The translations under genes and the position numbers were made by a program. A stretch of DNA of 64,000 nt, from NCBI RefSeq assembly GCF_017874315.1, contig NZ_JAGGLG010000002.1, positions 1 to 64,000 of the forward strand, read 5' to 3'. Below, one piece after another: positions 1-17,017 of this stretch (position 1 is its first letter; each line of letters begins with the position of its first letter). Source of the stretch: Symbiobacterium terraclitae (GTDB lineage: Bacteria; Bacillota; Sulfobacillia; Symbiobacteriales; Symbiobacteriaceae). Below the pieces are notes generated by a model. That model saw nothing but the letters and a program-made list of their open reading frames with translations, did no database searches and was not told the origin of the DNA.

Positions 1-97
1 TTGTAGGGCTACGACCGGCGGAAGCCGGATGCGGGAAAACTGCACGTCCGGTTTGACGAGGGGGCGTTGGCCGAAAGGCCAGCCCCTACTCTATTCA
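1..97 (+). mobile_element. 3' end of a group II intron (domains V and VI)
   Basis: Positions 22-54 fold as a domain V hairpin. The lower stem pairs AAGCCGGA with TCCGGTT and carries the AGC catalytic triad; a two-base CG bulge follows, then an upper stem capped by a GAAA-type loop. Positions 61-86 form a second hairpin (GGCC-GAAA-GGCC inside a G/C stem) like domain VI, and the run TACTCTAT at 87-94 resembles the 3' end of bacterial class C introns. The reverse-transcriptase frame would lie upstream, outside the window; the TAG at 4-6 could be its stop. The exact splice boundary is uncertain within a few bases of 94. Confidence 0.72.
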
Positions 98-128
98 GCG
101 GTCTATGTCGAATCGGGTCGATAATGTA

Positions 129-157
129 TTGCAAATGCGACATCTGTGCGATACTAT
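129..157 (+). promoter_or_regulatory. Sigma-A-type promoter for the small acidic protein gene
   Basis: TTGCAA at 129-134 and TACTAT at 152-157 are separated by 17 bases and lie about 70 bases upstream of the start at 229. The promoter sits just downstream of the intron end. Confidence 0.55.
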
Positions 158-228
158 CAGGGGCGTAGGGCGAACGCGTCCAGAACCGAAATGACGCGCA
201 ATCGAAACAGAAGGAGGTGTGGCAGTCG

Positions 229-363
229 ATGGACGAGCGGGAGATCCGGCAGCGGCTGGAGAGCCTCGTGGACCGGTGGATGGAGGCCACTCCGGCGGAG
301 CGGATGAGCCTCCTTCAGGAGAAGATCCGGCTGGAGGAGATGCTCGAGCAGGCCGAGGGCTGA
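229..363 (+). CDS. Small acidic hypothetical protein (44 aa)
   Basis: This 44-codon frame starts with ATG at 229, 11 bases after AAGGAGG (211-217), and ends at TGA 361-363. Nearly every third position is G or C, as in neighbouring genes, while the two overlapping frames lack that pattern. The product is rich in Glu, Arg, Leu and Met and looks like one or two amphipathic helices, with a Leu/Met heptad-like spacing in the second half (MSLLQEKIRLEEMLEQ). I do not recognise the family. It has its own promoter and lies just before the L10 operon promoter, so it may be a small regulator or structural protein; that role is inference. Confidence 0.6.
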   Translation: MDEREIRQRLESLVDRWMEATPAERMSLLQEKIRLEEMLEQAEG

Positions 364-389
364 GCAGAGCGAAAATCCGCAAACTGCAC

Positions 390-419
390 TTGACGCGCGC
401 ACACGGAGGCGGGTATACT
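390..419 (+). promoter_or_regulatory. Promoter of the rplJ-rplL operon
   Basis: TTGACG (390-395) and TATACT (414-419) are separated by 18 bases. Transcription would start near 426, immediately before the L10 leader. Confidence 0.75.
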
Positions 420-431
420 CCTTCATGTGCC

Positions 432-600
432 TAACTCCACACACGACCGTAGACAGCAGGTGCCGTATGGCCTAAGTGGCGAACCGCCAGCCCGCCGAGG
501 TCGGAGAGCGAGCCCCCACCGGGGAGCGCGTGCGTCTGGGTAAGTGCTTGCCACAGACCTCCGACTGGCTATGGTCGGAGGTCTTTCTTCATGTTCCGGC
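432..600 (+). promoter_or_regulatory. L10 leader (ribosomal protein L10-L12 autoregulatory RNA)
   Basis: The leader carries the conserved L10-leader blocks GACCGTAGACAGCAGGTGC (445-463) and CCCGCCGAGGT (491-501), the L10(L12)4 binding region in this RNA family. GTCGGAG at 500-506 is complementary to CTCCGAC at 559-565, which is the left arm of the downstream terminator. The two pairings are therefore mutually exclusive, the arrangement expected if protein binding frees the terminator. Known from the family: excess L10-L12 represses the operon. The switch partner is inferred from complementarity. Confidence 0.85.
555..590 (+). terminator. Attenuator terminator in the L10 leader
   Basis: A perfect 11-bp stem (555-565 with 574-584) with an 8-base loop is followed by TTCTT. 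It lies between the leader and rplJ, so it acts as a regulated attenuator rather than an operon end. Confidence 0.85.
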
Positions 601-616
601 AAGGAGGTGAACCGAT

Positions 617-1156
617 TTGCACAACATCCGTCCCGAGAAGCAGCAGGCGGTGGCCGCGCTCAAGGAGGCCATGAGCAAGGCGAAGAGCGTGGTGCTTGCC
701 GACAACAAGGGGCTGACCGTCGCGCAGGTGACCAAGCTGCGCCGTGAGCTGCGGGCGGCCGGGGTCGAGCTGAAGGTGGCCAAGAACACCCTGATCCGGA
801 TCGCCGCCCAGGAGCTGGGCATCGAGGGGCTGGACCAGTACCTCCACGGTACTACCACCCTGGCCTTCTCCTACGAGGACGAGGCGTCCGGTGCGAAGAA
901 GATCCGCGAGTTCTTCGCCAAGGACCGCGATCCCAAGTTCGTGATGAAGGCCGGCATCCTCGAGGGCAAGGTCCTCGACGCGAACGGCGTCAAGGAGCTG
1001 GCCGACCTGCCGAGCCGCGAGGTGCTGCTCGCCCAGGTGCTGGGCGGCATCCAGGCCCCGCTGCAGGGCGTCGCCGGCGCCATCAACGGTCTGCTTGCCA
1101 GCTTTGCCTATGCGCTCGACGCCCGCATCCGCCAGCTGGAGGGCGCCGAGGCCTAG
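617..1156 (+). CDS. rplJ: Large ribosomal subunit protein L10
   Basis: The 179-residue product forms the base of the L7/L12 stalk and recruits L12 dimers through its C-terminal helix. The N-terminal half shows the L10 core (VADNKGLTVAQVTKLRREL, then KVAKNTL near residues 50-57). The C-terminal part is the long helix ending GALN/YALDARIRQLE that carries L12 dimers. The start is TTG at 617, six bases after an extended Shine-Dalgarno AAGGAGGTGA (601-610). It precedes rplL in a two-gene unit controlled by the L10 leader. Length is normal for the family. Confidence 0.97.
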   Translation: MHNIRPEKQQAVAALKEAMSKAKSVVLADNKGLTVAQVTKLRRELRAAGVELKVAKNTLIRIAAQELGIEGLDQYLHGTTTLAFSYEDEASGAKKIREFFAKDRDPKFVMKAGILEGKVLDANGVKELADLPSREVLLAQVLGGIQAPLQGVAGAINGLLASFAYALDARIRQLEGAEA

Positions 1157-1198
1157 TTTGGAAGTTCAATTTCAAGCAAGTATAAGGAGGTTCCCCAC

Positions 1199-1579
<381 letters not shown>

Positions 1580-1596
1580 GCGTTCAGCGTGAAAGG

Positions 1597-1641
1597 AGGG
1601 TTGGGGCAGGCGCTCTCGGGCGCGTCCCCAACCCTCTTGTC
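1597..1641 (+). terminator. Terminator after rplL
   Basis: AGGGTTGGGG (1597-1606) pairs with CCCCAACCCT (1626-1635), with extra G/C pairing possible inside, and is followed by CTTGT. It separates the L10 operon from rpoB. Confidence 0.75.
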
Positions 1642-1704
1642 CTGTACCTGTAAATGCAGAAGGCGGGCAGAACCCAATGGTTCCGCCCGGAGATTCCGTT
1701 TCGC

Positions 1705-1733
1705 TTGACAGCGCTTACCTTGCATGGTAGGAT
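1705..1733 (+). promoter_or_regulatory. Promoter of rpoB-rpoC
   Basis: Consensus TTGACA (1705-1710) and TAGGAT (1728-1733) are 17 bases apart. The start point would be near 1740, giving an rpoB leader of about 335 bases. Confidence 0.7.
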
Positions 1734-1739
1734 GATAAC

Positions 1740-2076
1740 TTGCCACCAAAGCGTCGACTGGTCGACTTTCCACACGCCATCGCTGCAATTGTCTAGCGTC
1801 CGCACCTCTGATCATGCCAGAAAACCGCCGTGCGCATGCATAATGTTCGGCTTCCAGGATATCAATAGAGAATGTCGTCCTGGAAATGCCACCCATGGAC
1901 GGCAGAGCGATGCGGTGGTACTTTTTCTTTTTCGCACCCGGGTACGGTTTCTCCTGCTGGGGCAAACGCTCCCGGCCGGGAGAGTTTCATCATACATCGA
2001 GCGCTTCCGCGGTGGGCACTTCCAGACGGGGAGCTTCTTGATGGCCACCAAACAGAAGTGAGGAGGCCTGGACCGC
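1740..2076 (+). other. Long rpoB 5' leader, no supported gene
   Basis: No convincing coding region is visible. The leader holds the palindrome CTCCCGGCCGGGAG (1969-1982) and, just before the rpoB Shine-Dalgarno (GAGGAGG, 2060-2066), a six-codon frame ATG GCC ACC AAA CAG AAG TGA (2041-2061). Either could take part in control of RNA polymerase synthesis, but I recognise no known leader family here. Confidence 0.4.
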
Positions 2077-5949
<3,873 letters not shown>

Positions 5950-5965
5950 GGGAGGATGCTGATCG

Positions 5966-9505
<3,540 letters not shown>

Positions 9506-9524
9506 GCGTCTTGTACGTAGTGGA

Positions 9525-9560
9525 GAGGCCCGGCTGCCCCAAGGGGCAGTCGGGCCTCCC
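9525..9560 (+). terminator. Hairpin terminator after rpoC
   Basis: GAGGCCCG-GCTGCCCC (9525-9540) pairs with GGGGCAG-T-CGGGCCTC (9543-9558), essentially a 16-bp perfect stem. No clear U tract follows, so it may be a weak terminator or an mRNA 3'-end stabiliser. Confidence 0.55.
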
Positions 9561-9775
9561 ATGTTCGGTGCCCGGGCAGAGGGAAGTGGCCTCGCCTCGA
9601 GGTCCGCCGGGTCGACCGGCACGGGCAGCGCGCTCTCCCCGCCTGTGCGCCCTTGCGTTTCGCGCCATTTTTCGGTACCATTGCTCTGCATTTTCCCCGG
9701 ACCGTCGCCGCAGACCCTGCGACGCCTGGAGCACTCGGCGCGCAGGGCCCTCTTGTCAGAGGGAGGGAGCCCACG
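9561..9775 (+). other. Intergenic region rpoC to methyltransferase with a possible promoter
   Basis: TTGCGT (9653-9658) and TACCAT (9676-9681) are 17 bases apart, a plausible moderate promoter for the next gene. A frame open from 9653 upstream of the chosen TTG start probably is not translated, because it begins at this promoter. I see nothing else. Confidence 0.4.
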
Positions 9776-10372
9776 TTGAGCGAGCACTACTACACCAGCC
9801 GGCCGAGCGCGGCCCACGAGGAGACAAGCTTCGACGCCACGCTGCGCGGGATGACGTTCCGCTTCGTCACCGACGCCGGCGTCTTTTCCCGGGACCGGGT
9901 CGATTTCGGATCGCTTCTATTAATAGAGGCCATGCAGATCGGCGCCGCCGACACGGTGCTCGACCTCGGCTGCGGCTACGGCCCCATCGGGATGGTCGCC
10001 GCCCGCCTGGCGCCGCAAGGCTACATTTATATGGTGGACGTCAACGAGCGGGCGGTCGAGCTGGCCCGGCGGAACCTCGCGGCCAACGGCATCACCAACG
10101 CCGAGGTGCGGTTGGGCGACGGGCTGGCGGCCGTGCAGGGCATCGCCTTCGACGCCATCCTGACCAACCCGCCGATCCGGGCCGGCAAGGCCACGGTCTA
10201 CCGGCTGCTGGAGGAGGCCCACGCGGCGCTGAAGCCCGGCGGGTCGCTCTGGGTGGTCATCCAGACCAAGCAGGGTGCGCCGAGCATGAAGCGGAAGCTC
10301 GCGGAGCTGTTCGGCAACGTGACCGACGTCGACCGGAAGGCGGGGTACCACGTCTTCGCCGCCCGGCGATGA
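9776..10372 (+). CDS. Class I SAM-dependent methyltransferase, RsmC/YbxB type
   Basis: The 198-residue protein is a Rossmann-fold methyltransferase. Motif I is VLDLGCGYGPIG, the acidic ribose-binding residue is in VDVNERA, and the catalytic motif TNPPIRAG is the NPP(I/F) signature of N2-guanine methyltransferases such as RsmC. Start TTG at 9776 follows GGGAGGG (9761-9767); it gives the length typical of YbxB. In Bacillus the homologue lies between rplL and rpoB; here it follows rpoC and has its own promoter and terminator. A 16S or 23S rRNA substrate is inferred from family and context. Confidence 0.85.
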   Translation: MSEHYYTSRPSAAHEETSFDATLRGMTFRFVTDAGVFSRDRVDFGSLLLIEAMQIGAADTVLDLGCGYGPIGMVAARLAPQGYIYMVDVNERAVELARRNLAANGITNAEVRLGDGLAAVQGIAFDAILTNPPIRAGKATVYRLLEEAHAALKPGGSLWVVIQTKQGAPSMKRKLAELFGNVTDVDRKAGYHVFAARR

Positions 10373-10412
10373 GCCTGGCCGAAAACGGGCGATTGGGGGA
10401 GACAGCGCGCGG

Positions 10413-10448
10413 AAAAGCCCGCTGGCGCCGAATCTGCGCGGGTTTTTC
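10413..10448 (+). terminator. Terminator after the methyltransferase
   Basis: An imperfect G/C stem (CCCGC 10418-10422 with GCGGG 10438-10442, inner GCGC pairing possible) is flanked by AAAA and followed by TTTTTCTT. Confidence 0.7.
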
Positions 10449-10477
10449 TTGACTCGCGCCTGGGCCCTGAGTACAAT
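10449..10477 (+). promoter_or_regulatory. Promoter of the str/S10/spc gene run
   Basis: TTGACT (10449-10454) and TACAAT (10472-10477) are 17 bases apart. It directly follows the previous terminator and is the only strong promoter I see until 27685. Confidence 0.75.
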
Positions 10478-10512
10478 ATGAAAGTGTGCCTGTGCAGGAG
10501 GTTTTTGGGGCG

Positions 10513-10764
10513 ATGAGCTTGGAGCGGTTGAAGTCAGCGGCCAAGAAGACCATCGGTACCAAACAGACTGTAAAGGCCATAGCGAAGGGACAGGCTCGTG
10601 TCGTGTACGTCGCCGGGGATGCCGAGGAGCACGTGCTCCGGGGTGTGCTGGAGGCGGCGCGGGAGAAGGGCCTGGAGGTTCAGCGGGTTGAATCGATGGT
10701 GGCGTTGGGCAAGGCCTGCGGGATCGAGGTTGGCGCTGCCGCCGCCGCGATCTTGGAGGGATAG
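10513..10764 (+). CDS. rplGB: L7Ae family K-turn RNA-binding protein (YbxF-like)
   Basis: This 83-residue member of the L7Ae/L30e family binds kink-turn RNA. Visible family features are the [12 protein letters not shown] segment near the N-terminus, [12 protein letters not shown], and the [24 protein letters not shown]-terminal helix with its hydrophobic face. I chose ATG 10513, with CAGGAGG 11 bases upstream, over an upstream in-frame start at 10486 that has no ribosome site. It sits between rpoC/ybxB and rpsL, exactly as ybxF does in Bacillus. Confidence 0.9.
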   Translation: MSLERLKSAAKKTIGTKQTVKAIAKGQARVVYVAGDAEEHVLRGVLEAAREKGLEVQRVESMVALGKACGIEVGAAAAAILEG

Positions 10765-10814
10765 CCGGCCACCTCCCTCTTTCAGCCAGCCTATCCCGGA
10801 AGGAGGTGCGTTCT

Positions 10815-11198
10815 GTGCCGACCATTAACCAGCTCGTCCGTCAGGGCCGCAAGACCATGTCCGAGAAGTCTGCCTCGCCGGCGCTCAAGGGGAACCCCTT
10901 CAAGCGGGGCGTCTGCACCGTTGTGAAGACCACCACCCCGAAGAAGCCGAACTCGGCGCTGCGGAAGATCGCCCGTGTCCGCCTCTCCAACAACATCGAG
11001 GTCACGGCGTACATCCCGGGCATCGGCCACAACCTGCAGGAGCACTCCGTCGTGCTCGTCCGCGGCGGCCGCGTCAAGGACCTGCCTGGCGTCCGCTACC
11101 ACATCGTCCGCGGTGCGCTCGATGCCGCCGGCGTGGCCAACCGGATGCAGGGCCGTTCCAAGTACGGCGCCAAGAAGAAGAAGGCAGCCAAGAAGTAA
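10815..11198 (+). CDS. rpsL: Small ribosomal subunit protein S12
   Basis: S12 (127 aa) lies at the decoding centre. The start is GTG 10815 ([11 protein letters not shown]), 9 bases after AAGGAGG (10799-10805). The loop [13 protein letters not shown] keeps the wild-type Lys at the position whose change gives streptomycin resistance. The second functional loop ([16 protein letters not shown]) is also intact. rpsG follows after 120 bases of GC-rich, hairpin-prone spacer. Confidence 0.97.
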   Translation: MPTINQLVRQGRKTMSEKSASPALKGNPFKRGVCTVVKTTTPKKPNSALRKIARVRLSNNIEVTAYIPGIGHNLQEHSVVLVRGGRVKDLPGVRYHIVRGALDAAGVANRMQGRSKYGAKKKKAAKK

Positions 11199-11318
11199 GT
11201 CAGCCGGGGGCGGGGAGAGTAACCGAAGACCCTTCGGCGAAGCCGGCGGATGGGTTGCCCCCCGGAGGCGGCCTGCCGACTCACCGCCCAGAGTTAGTGG
11301 AAAGAAAGGGGTACTCGC

Positions 11319-11789
11319 ATGCCGCGTCGCGGACACGTGCCGAAGCGCGAGGTGCTGCCGGATCCGATTTACAACTCGGAGCTGGTCACCCGCGTGATCA
11401 ACAAGATCATGCTCCACGGCAAGAAGGGCCTTGCCCAGCGCATCTTCTACAACGCCATCAACCGGGCCAGCGAGAAGCTCGGCAAGGAGCCGATGGAAGT
11501 GCTGGAAGGCGCGCTGAAGAACATCATGCCGGTGCTCGAGGTCCGGCCTCGCCGCGTCGGCGGCGCGACCTACCAGGTGCCGATGGAGGTGCGCCCGGAG
11601 CGGCGCCAGGCCCTGGGCATCCGGTGGCTGATCAACTACGCTCGCGGCCGTGGGGAGCGCACCATGGAGGAGCGGCTGGCCGCCGAGCTGGTGGATGCGT
11701 ACAACAACACCGGCGGTGCAGTGAAGAAGCGCGAAGAGGTCCACAAGATGGCCGAGGCCAACAAGCCCTTCGCCCATTATCGCTGGTAG
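11319..11789 (+). CDS. rpsG: Small ribosomal subunit protein S7
   Basis: S7 (156 aa) is the primary binder of the 16S 3' major domain. It begins [16 protein letters not shown] and contains the [14 protein letters not shown]-type segment ([19 protein letters not shown]) and the C-terminal [18 protein letters not shown] at 11319 follows GAAAGGGG. It lies between rpsL and fusA, the standard str operon order. Confidence 0.97.
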   Translation: MPRRGHVPKREVLPDPIYNSELVTRVINKIMLHGKKGLAQRIFYNAINRASEKLGKEPMEVLEGALKNIMPVLEVRPRRVGGATYQVPMEVRPERRQALGIRWLINYARGRGERTMEERLAAELVDAYNNTGGAVKKREEVHKMAEANKPFAHYRW

Positions 11790-11827
11790 TTTCGGGATGC
11801 GCATTCTGAAGCAAAGGGGGGTGTCTG

Positions 11828-13912
11828 ATGTCTCGGCAGGTTTCGCTGGATAGGCTCCGCAATATCGGCATCATGGCGCATATTGACGCCGGCAAGACGA
11901 CGACGACGGAGCGCATCCTGTTCTACACCGGTCGGACCCACAAGCTGGGCGAGACCCACGAGGGTGCGGCCACGATGGACTTCATGGTGCAGGAGCAGGA
12001 GCGCGGCATCACCATTCAGTCCGCGGCTACGACCTGCAACTGGAAGAACCACCGAATCAACATCATCGACACGCCCGGACACGTGGACTTCACGGTGGAG
12101 GTTGAGCGTTCGCTGCGCGTCCTGGACGGCGCAGTGGCCGTGTTCTGTGCCAAGGGCGGTGTGGAGCCGCAGTCGGAGACCGTGTGGCGGCAGGCCGACA
12201 AGTACGGGGTTCCCCGCATGGCCTACGTCAACAAGATGGACACCATCGGGGCCGACTTCTTCCGGGTCGTCCGGATGATGAAGGAGCGCCTGAACGCACG
12301 GCCCGTCCCGATTCAGCTGCCCATCGGCGCGGAGGACAACTTCCGGGGGATCGTGGACCTGGTTCGCAACGTGGCGATCGTGTACTACGACGACCTCGGC
12401 AAGGACATCCGCGAGGAGCCGGTTCCCGAGGAGATGCGGGAGCTGGTGGAGCAGTACCGCACGGAGATGATCGAGGCGGCGACCGAGGCGGACGACGCCC
12501 TGATGGAAAAGTACCTGATGGGCGAGGAGCTGACCGTCGAGGAGATCAAGGCCGGCCTGCGCAAGCTGACCGTCGCCTGCAAGATCTCGCCGGTTGTCTG
12601 CGGCTCGTCGTACAAGAACAAGGGCGTTCAGCCCATGCTGGATGCGGTGATCGACTACCTGCCGTCGCCGCTGGACGTGCCGCCGATTCAGGGCGTTGAC
12701 CCCGAGACCGGCGAGGAGCTCGTCCGGAAGCCCGACGACAACGAGCCGTTCTCCGCGCTGGCGTTCAAGGTGGTCACCGACCCGTTCGTCGGCAGGCTCT
12801 GCTTCATCCGGGTCTACTCCGGCCGGCTTCCCAGCGGCAGCTACGTGCTGAACGCCACCAAGGGCAAGCGGGAGCGGGTCGGGCGCCTGGTGCAGATGCA
12901 CGCCAACCACCGCGAGGAGATCGATGCGGTGGAGACGGGCGACATCGCCGCCGTGGTGGGCCTGAAGGACACCGCCACCGGCGACACGCTCTGCACGGAC
13001 CAGGCCCCGGTCATCCTGGAGTCCATGGAGTTCCCCGAGCCGGTGATCGAGCTGGCTGTGGAACCCAAGACGAAGGCCGACCAGGATAAGCTCAGCCAGG
13101 CCCTGCTCAAACTGGCAGAGGAAGACCCGACCTTCCGGATGTACACCAACCAGGAGACGGGTCAGACCATCATCGCCGGCATGGGCGAGCTGCACCTGGA
13201 GATCATCGTCGACCGGCTCCAGCGGGAGTTCAAGGTGGGCGTGAACGTCGGCAAGCCGCAGGTCTCCTACCGCGAGACGATCAAGGCGCGAGTGGAGAAC
13301 GTCGAGGGCCGGTTTGTCCGGCAGTCCGGCGGCCGCGGTCAGTACGGCCACGCTGTCATCAACCTGGAGCCCGGTGAGCCCGGCAGCGGCTTTGTCTTCG
13401 AGAACAAGATCGTCGGCGGCGTCATCCCCAAGGAGTACATCGGTCCCGTGGAGCAGGGCATCAGGGAGGCCCTCCAGAACGGCGTCCTCGCCGGCTTCCC
13501 GGTGATCGACGTCAAGGTCGAACTGGTCTTCGGCTCCTACCACGAGGTCGACTCCTCGGAGGCCGCCTTCAAGATCGCAGGCTCCATGGCCTTCAAGGCC
13601 GCCGCCCAGAAGGCTCAGCCGGTACTCCTCGAGCCGTACATGAAGGTCGAGGTCACCGTGCCGGAGGAGTACATGGGCGACGTGATCGGCGACCTCAACG
13701 CCCGCCGCGGCCGGATCGAGGGCATGGAAGCAAGGGCCGGCGCTCAGGTCATCCGGGCCCAGGTGCCCCTGGCAGAGATGTTCGGCTACGCGACCGATCT
13801 TCGTTCCCGGACCCAGGGCCGTGGCGTCTACTCGATGCAGTTTGACCACTACGAGGAAGTGCCTCAGAACGTGGCCAAGCCGATCATCGAGAAGGCCCAG
13901 GGCAAGGCATAG
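11828..13912 (+). CDS. fusA: Elongation factor G
   Basis: This 694-residue GTPase drives translocation. G1 is AHIDAGKTT (residues 17-25), the switch region [10 protein letters not shown] follows, G3 is DTPGHVDF and G4 is NKMD. Domain IV carries GGRGQYGHA and domain V ends in [17 protein letters not shown] at 11828 follows GGGGGGTG. The length is normal and there is no insertion. It is placed between rpsG and tuf. Confidence 0.98.
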   Translation: MSRQVSLDRLRNIGIMAHIDAGKTTTTERILFYTGRTHKLGETHEGAATMDFMVQEQERGITIQSAATTCNWKNHRINIIDTPGHVDFTVEVERSLRVLDGAVAVFCAKGGVEPQSETVWRQADKYGVPRMAYVNKMDTIGADFFRVVRMMKERLNARPVPIQLPIGAEDNFRGIVDLVRNVAIVYYDDLGKDIREEPVPEEMRELVEQYRTEMIEAATEADDALMEKYLMGEELTVEEIKAGLRKLTVACKISPVVCGSSYKNKGVQPMLDAVIDYLPSPLDVPPIQGVDPETGEELVRKPDDNEPFSALAFKVVTDPFVGRLCFIRVYSGRLPSGSYVLNATKGKRERVGRLVQMHANHREEIDAVETGDIAAVVGLKDTATGDTLCTDQAPVILESMEFPEPVIELAVEPKTKADQDKLSQALLKLAEEDPTFRMYTNQETGQTIIAGMGELHLEIIVDRLQREFKVGVNVGKPQVSYRETIKARVENVEGRFVRQSGGRGQYGHAVINLEPGEPGSGFVFENKIVGGVIPKEYIGPVEQGIREALQNGVLAGFPVIDVKVELVFGSYHEVDSSEAAFKIAGSMAFKAAAQKAQPVLLEPYMKVEVTVPEEYMGDVIGDLNARRGRIEGMEARAGAQVIRAQVPLAEMFGYATDLRSRTQGRGVYSMQFDHYEEVPQNVAKPIIEKAQGKA

Positions 13913-13950
13913 ATCCCAGACAGAACGGATGTAAGGAGGAGAATCCACCC

Positions 13951-15138
<1,188 letters not shown>

Positions 15139-15247
15139 TTCACCGATAGGTGGGCCTCGCCCGGGGGGCTGGCGCAATGCCCGTCCCCCGGGTTTCGGGC
15201 CCTGGTCATTCGGGAGTAGTAACGTCCCTACAAGGAGGGAAGCAATC

Positions 15248-15556
15248 GTGGCCAATCAGAAGATCCGCATCAAGCTGCGGGCCTTCGACCACAAGATCCT
15301 CGACAGCTCCGCTGCCAAGATCGTCGAGACGGCCACCCGGACCGGTGCCACCGTCAGCGGGCCGATTCCGCTGCCGACGGAGAAGAACATCTACACGATC
15401 CTGACCGCCCCCAACGGCGAGAAGGACATCCGCGAGCAGTTCGAGATGCGGACGCACAAGCGGCTCATCGACATCCTTGAGCCCGGCTCGAAGACTGTCG
15501 AAGCCCTGATGAAGCTGGATCTGCCAGCCGGCGTCGACATCGAGATCAAGCTCTAA
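15248..15556 (+). CDS. rpsJ: Small ribosomal subunit protein S10
   Basis: S10 (102 aa) is first in the S10 gene order. GTG at 15248, 8 bases after AAGGAGGG, gives the expected start [18 protein letters not shown]. The conserved centre ([15 protein letters not shown], then [11 protein letters not shown]) is intact. A longer upstream-open frame is excluded by the ribosome site. The same protein takes part in NusB-dependent antitermination in known bacteria. Confidence 0.97.
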   Translation: MANQKIRIKLRAFDHKILDSSAAKIVETATRTGATVSGPIPLPTEKNIYTILTAPNGEKDIREQFEMRTHKRLIDILEPGSKTVEALMKLDLPAGVDIEIKL

Positions 15557-15731
15557 GACGGGAGAATTGCTACTCCCGCCAGGCCGGCAGGCAGGCCTGC
15601 GGTATCGATCATGTCGCCCGGACCGAGATGGCCTGCTAAAAGCGGTTGGGCCGTAAGGCTCCTCCGTGCGGGGTCCGCCGGACCCCGACTCCCCTCGGAT
15701 CCCTGCGACCACTGATGTGGAGGTGGCTTCA
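15557..15731 (+). other. Structured spacer between rpsJ and rplC
   Basis: This 175-base spacer contains two hairpins without U tracts: CGGGAG...CTCCCG (about 15560-15580) and CGGGGTC-CGCC-GGACCCCG near 15669-15688. No gene is visible. It is unusually long for the S10 operon, where rpsJ and rplC are often tightly spaced. A regulatory or processing role is possible. Confidence 0.5.
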
Positions 15732-16370
15732 GTGCAGAAGGGCATTCTGGGCAAGAAGCTGGGCATGACCCAGATCTTCGCCGCCGACGGGAAGATCATC
15801 CCCGTCACCGTGGTTGAGGCCGGGCCCTGCGTCGTCGTCCAGAAGAAGACGGTGGCCACGGACGGCTACAACGCCGTGCAGGTCGGCTTCGACACGATCC
15901 GTGAGAAGCTCGTCAACAAGCCCATGAAGGGGCACTTCGCCAAGCATGAGGTCAAGGCGACCCGCTACCTGCGGGAGTTCCGCCTGGACGACATCGAGTC
16001 GCTCAACGTGGGCGACACCATCAAGGCCGACATCTTTGCCGAGGGCGAGCTGGTCGATGTCACCGGCATCTCTCGTGGAAAGGGCTTCGCCGGCGGCATC
16101 AAGCGGTGGAACTTCTCCCGCAGCTTCATGGCCCACGGCTCGAAATATCACCGGGGTCCCGGCTCTCTCGGACAGCGTGCCTGGGCCCGCGTGCCGAAGG
16201 GCCGCAAGCTGCCCGGCCGGCTGGGCGGCGAGCGGGTCACCGTGCAGGGGCTGCGCATCGTGAAGGTTGACCCCGAGAAGAACCTCATCCTCATCAAGGG
16301 TGCCGTTCCCGGCGCCAAGGGCTCGCTGATCACGATCCGCGATTCCGTGAAGGCCGCCAAGGCCCGCTAG
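15732..16370 (+). CDS. rplC: Large ribosomal subunit protein L3
   Basis: L3 (212 aa) reaches the peptidyl transferase centre. GTG at 15732 with GGAGGTG 6 bases upstream gives [15 protein letters not shown]. The W-finger and signature loop ([29 protein letters not shown]) and the [16 protein letters not shown] segment are intact. It starts the L3-L4-L23-L2-S19-L22-S3-L16-L29-S17 series. Confidence 0.97.
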   Translation: MQKGILGKKLGMTQIFAADGKIIPVTVVEAGPCVVVQKKTVATDGYNAVQVGFDTIREKLVNKPMKGHFAKHEVKATRYLREFRLDDIESLNVGDTIKADIFAEGELVDVTGISRGKGFAGGIKRWNFSRSFMAHGSKYHRGPGSLGQRAWARVPKGRKLPGRLGGERVTVQGLRIVKVDPEKNLILIKGAVPGAKGSLITIRDSVKAAKAR

Positions 16371-16393
16371 TCGTTCCGAAAGGAGGAGCAAAC

Positions 16394-17017
16394 ATGCCGA
16401 AAGTGGCCGTTTACAACAAGGAAGGCGCCACCGTCGGGGAGATCACCCTTTCGGACGCCGTGTTCGGGGCCGAGGTGAATCCCGGTCTCCTGCACGAAGT
16501 TGTGCAGATGTACCTCGCCAACCAGCGTCAGGGTACCTCCGACACGAAGACCCGCGCCGAGGTGTCCGGCGGCGGCAAGAAGCCGTGGCGTCAGAAGGGT
16601 ACCGGCCGTGCGCGCCAGGGTTCGATCCGTGCGCCGCAGTGGCGGCACGGCGGCGTGGCGTTCGGCCCGCATCCCCGCAAGTACGGGTGGACGATGCCCA
16701 AGAAGGCCCGCAGGGCGGCGCTCCGTCAGGCGCTCAGCGCCAAGCTCGCCAGCGGTGAACTCATCGTCATCGATTCGTTCGAGCTGGAGGCGCCCAAGAC
16801 CCGGGAGGTCGTCTCCCTGCTGAAGAACCTCAAGGCGGAGGGCAAGGCCTTCATCGTCACCGCCGAGGAGAACGTCAACGTCTACAAGTCGGCCCGGAAC
16901 ATTCCCGGCGTGCGCGCCAACGCAGCCCGCAACCTCAACGTCTACGAGGTGCTGGCCTCGGGCAAGATCGTGCTCACCCAGGACGCCGTGGCCAAGGTTG
17001 AGGAGGTGCTGGGCTGA
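16394..17017 (+). CDS. rplD: Large ribosomal subunit protein L4
   Basis: L4 (207 aa) lines the exit tunnel. The extended loop with [20 protein letters not shown] is present around residues 63-82. The C-terminal Rossmann-like half ends [24 protein letters not shown] at 16394 follows AAAGGAGG. Its stop overlaps the rplW start by one base, implying coupled translation. In gamma-proteobacteria L4 represses the S10 operon; I see no evidence for that mechanism here. Confidence 0.97.
   Translation: MPKVAVYNKEGATVGEITLSDAVFGAEVNPGLLHEVVQMYLANQRQGTSDTKTRAEVSGGGKKPWRQKGTGRARQGSIRAPQWRHGGVAFGPHPRKYGWTMPKKARRAALRQALSAKLASGELIVIDSFELEAPKTREVVSLLKNLKAEGKAFIVTAEENVNVYKSARNIPGVRANAARNLNVYEVLASGKIVLTQDAVAKVEEVLG

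Noticed and set aside
219-434. Alternative frame overlapping the 44-codon gene
   Set aside because: GTG lies too close to the Shine-Dalgarno, and third positions lack the GC bias seen in the 229-363 frame.
1654-2061. Open frame in the rplL-rpoB gap
   Set aside because: It crosses the terminator-distal promoter, lacks a ribosome site and has atypical codon use.
11777-13948. Open frame antisense to fusA
   Set aside because: Mirror of a certain gene; composition not protein-like.
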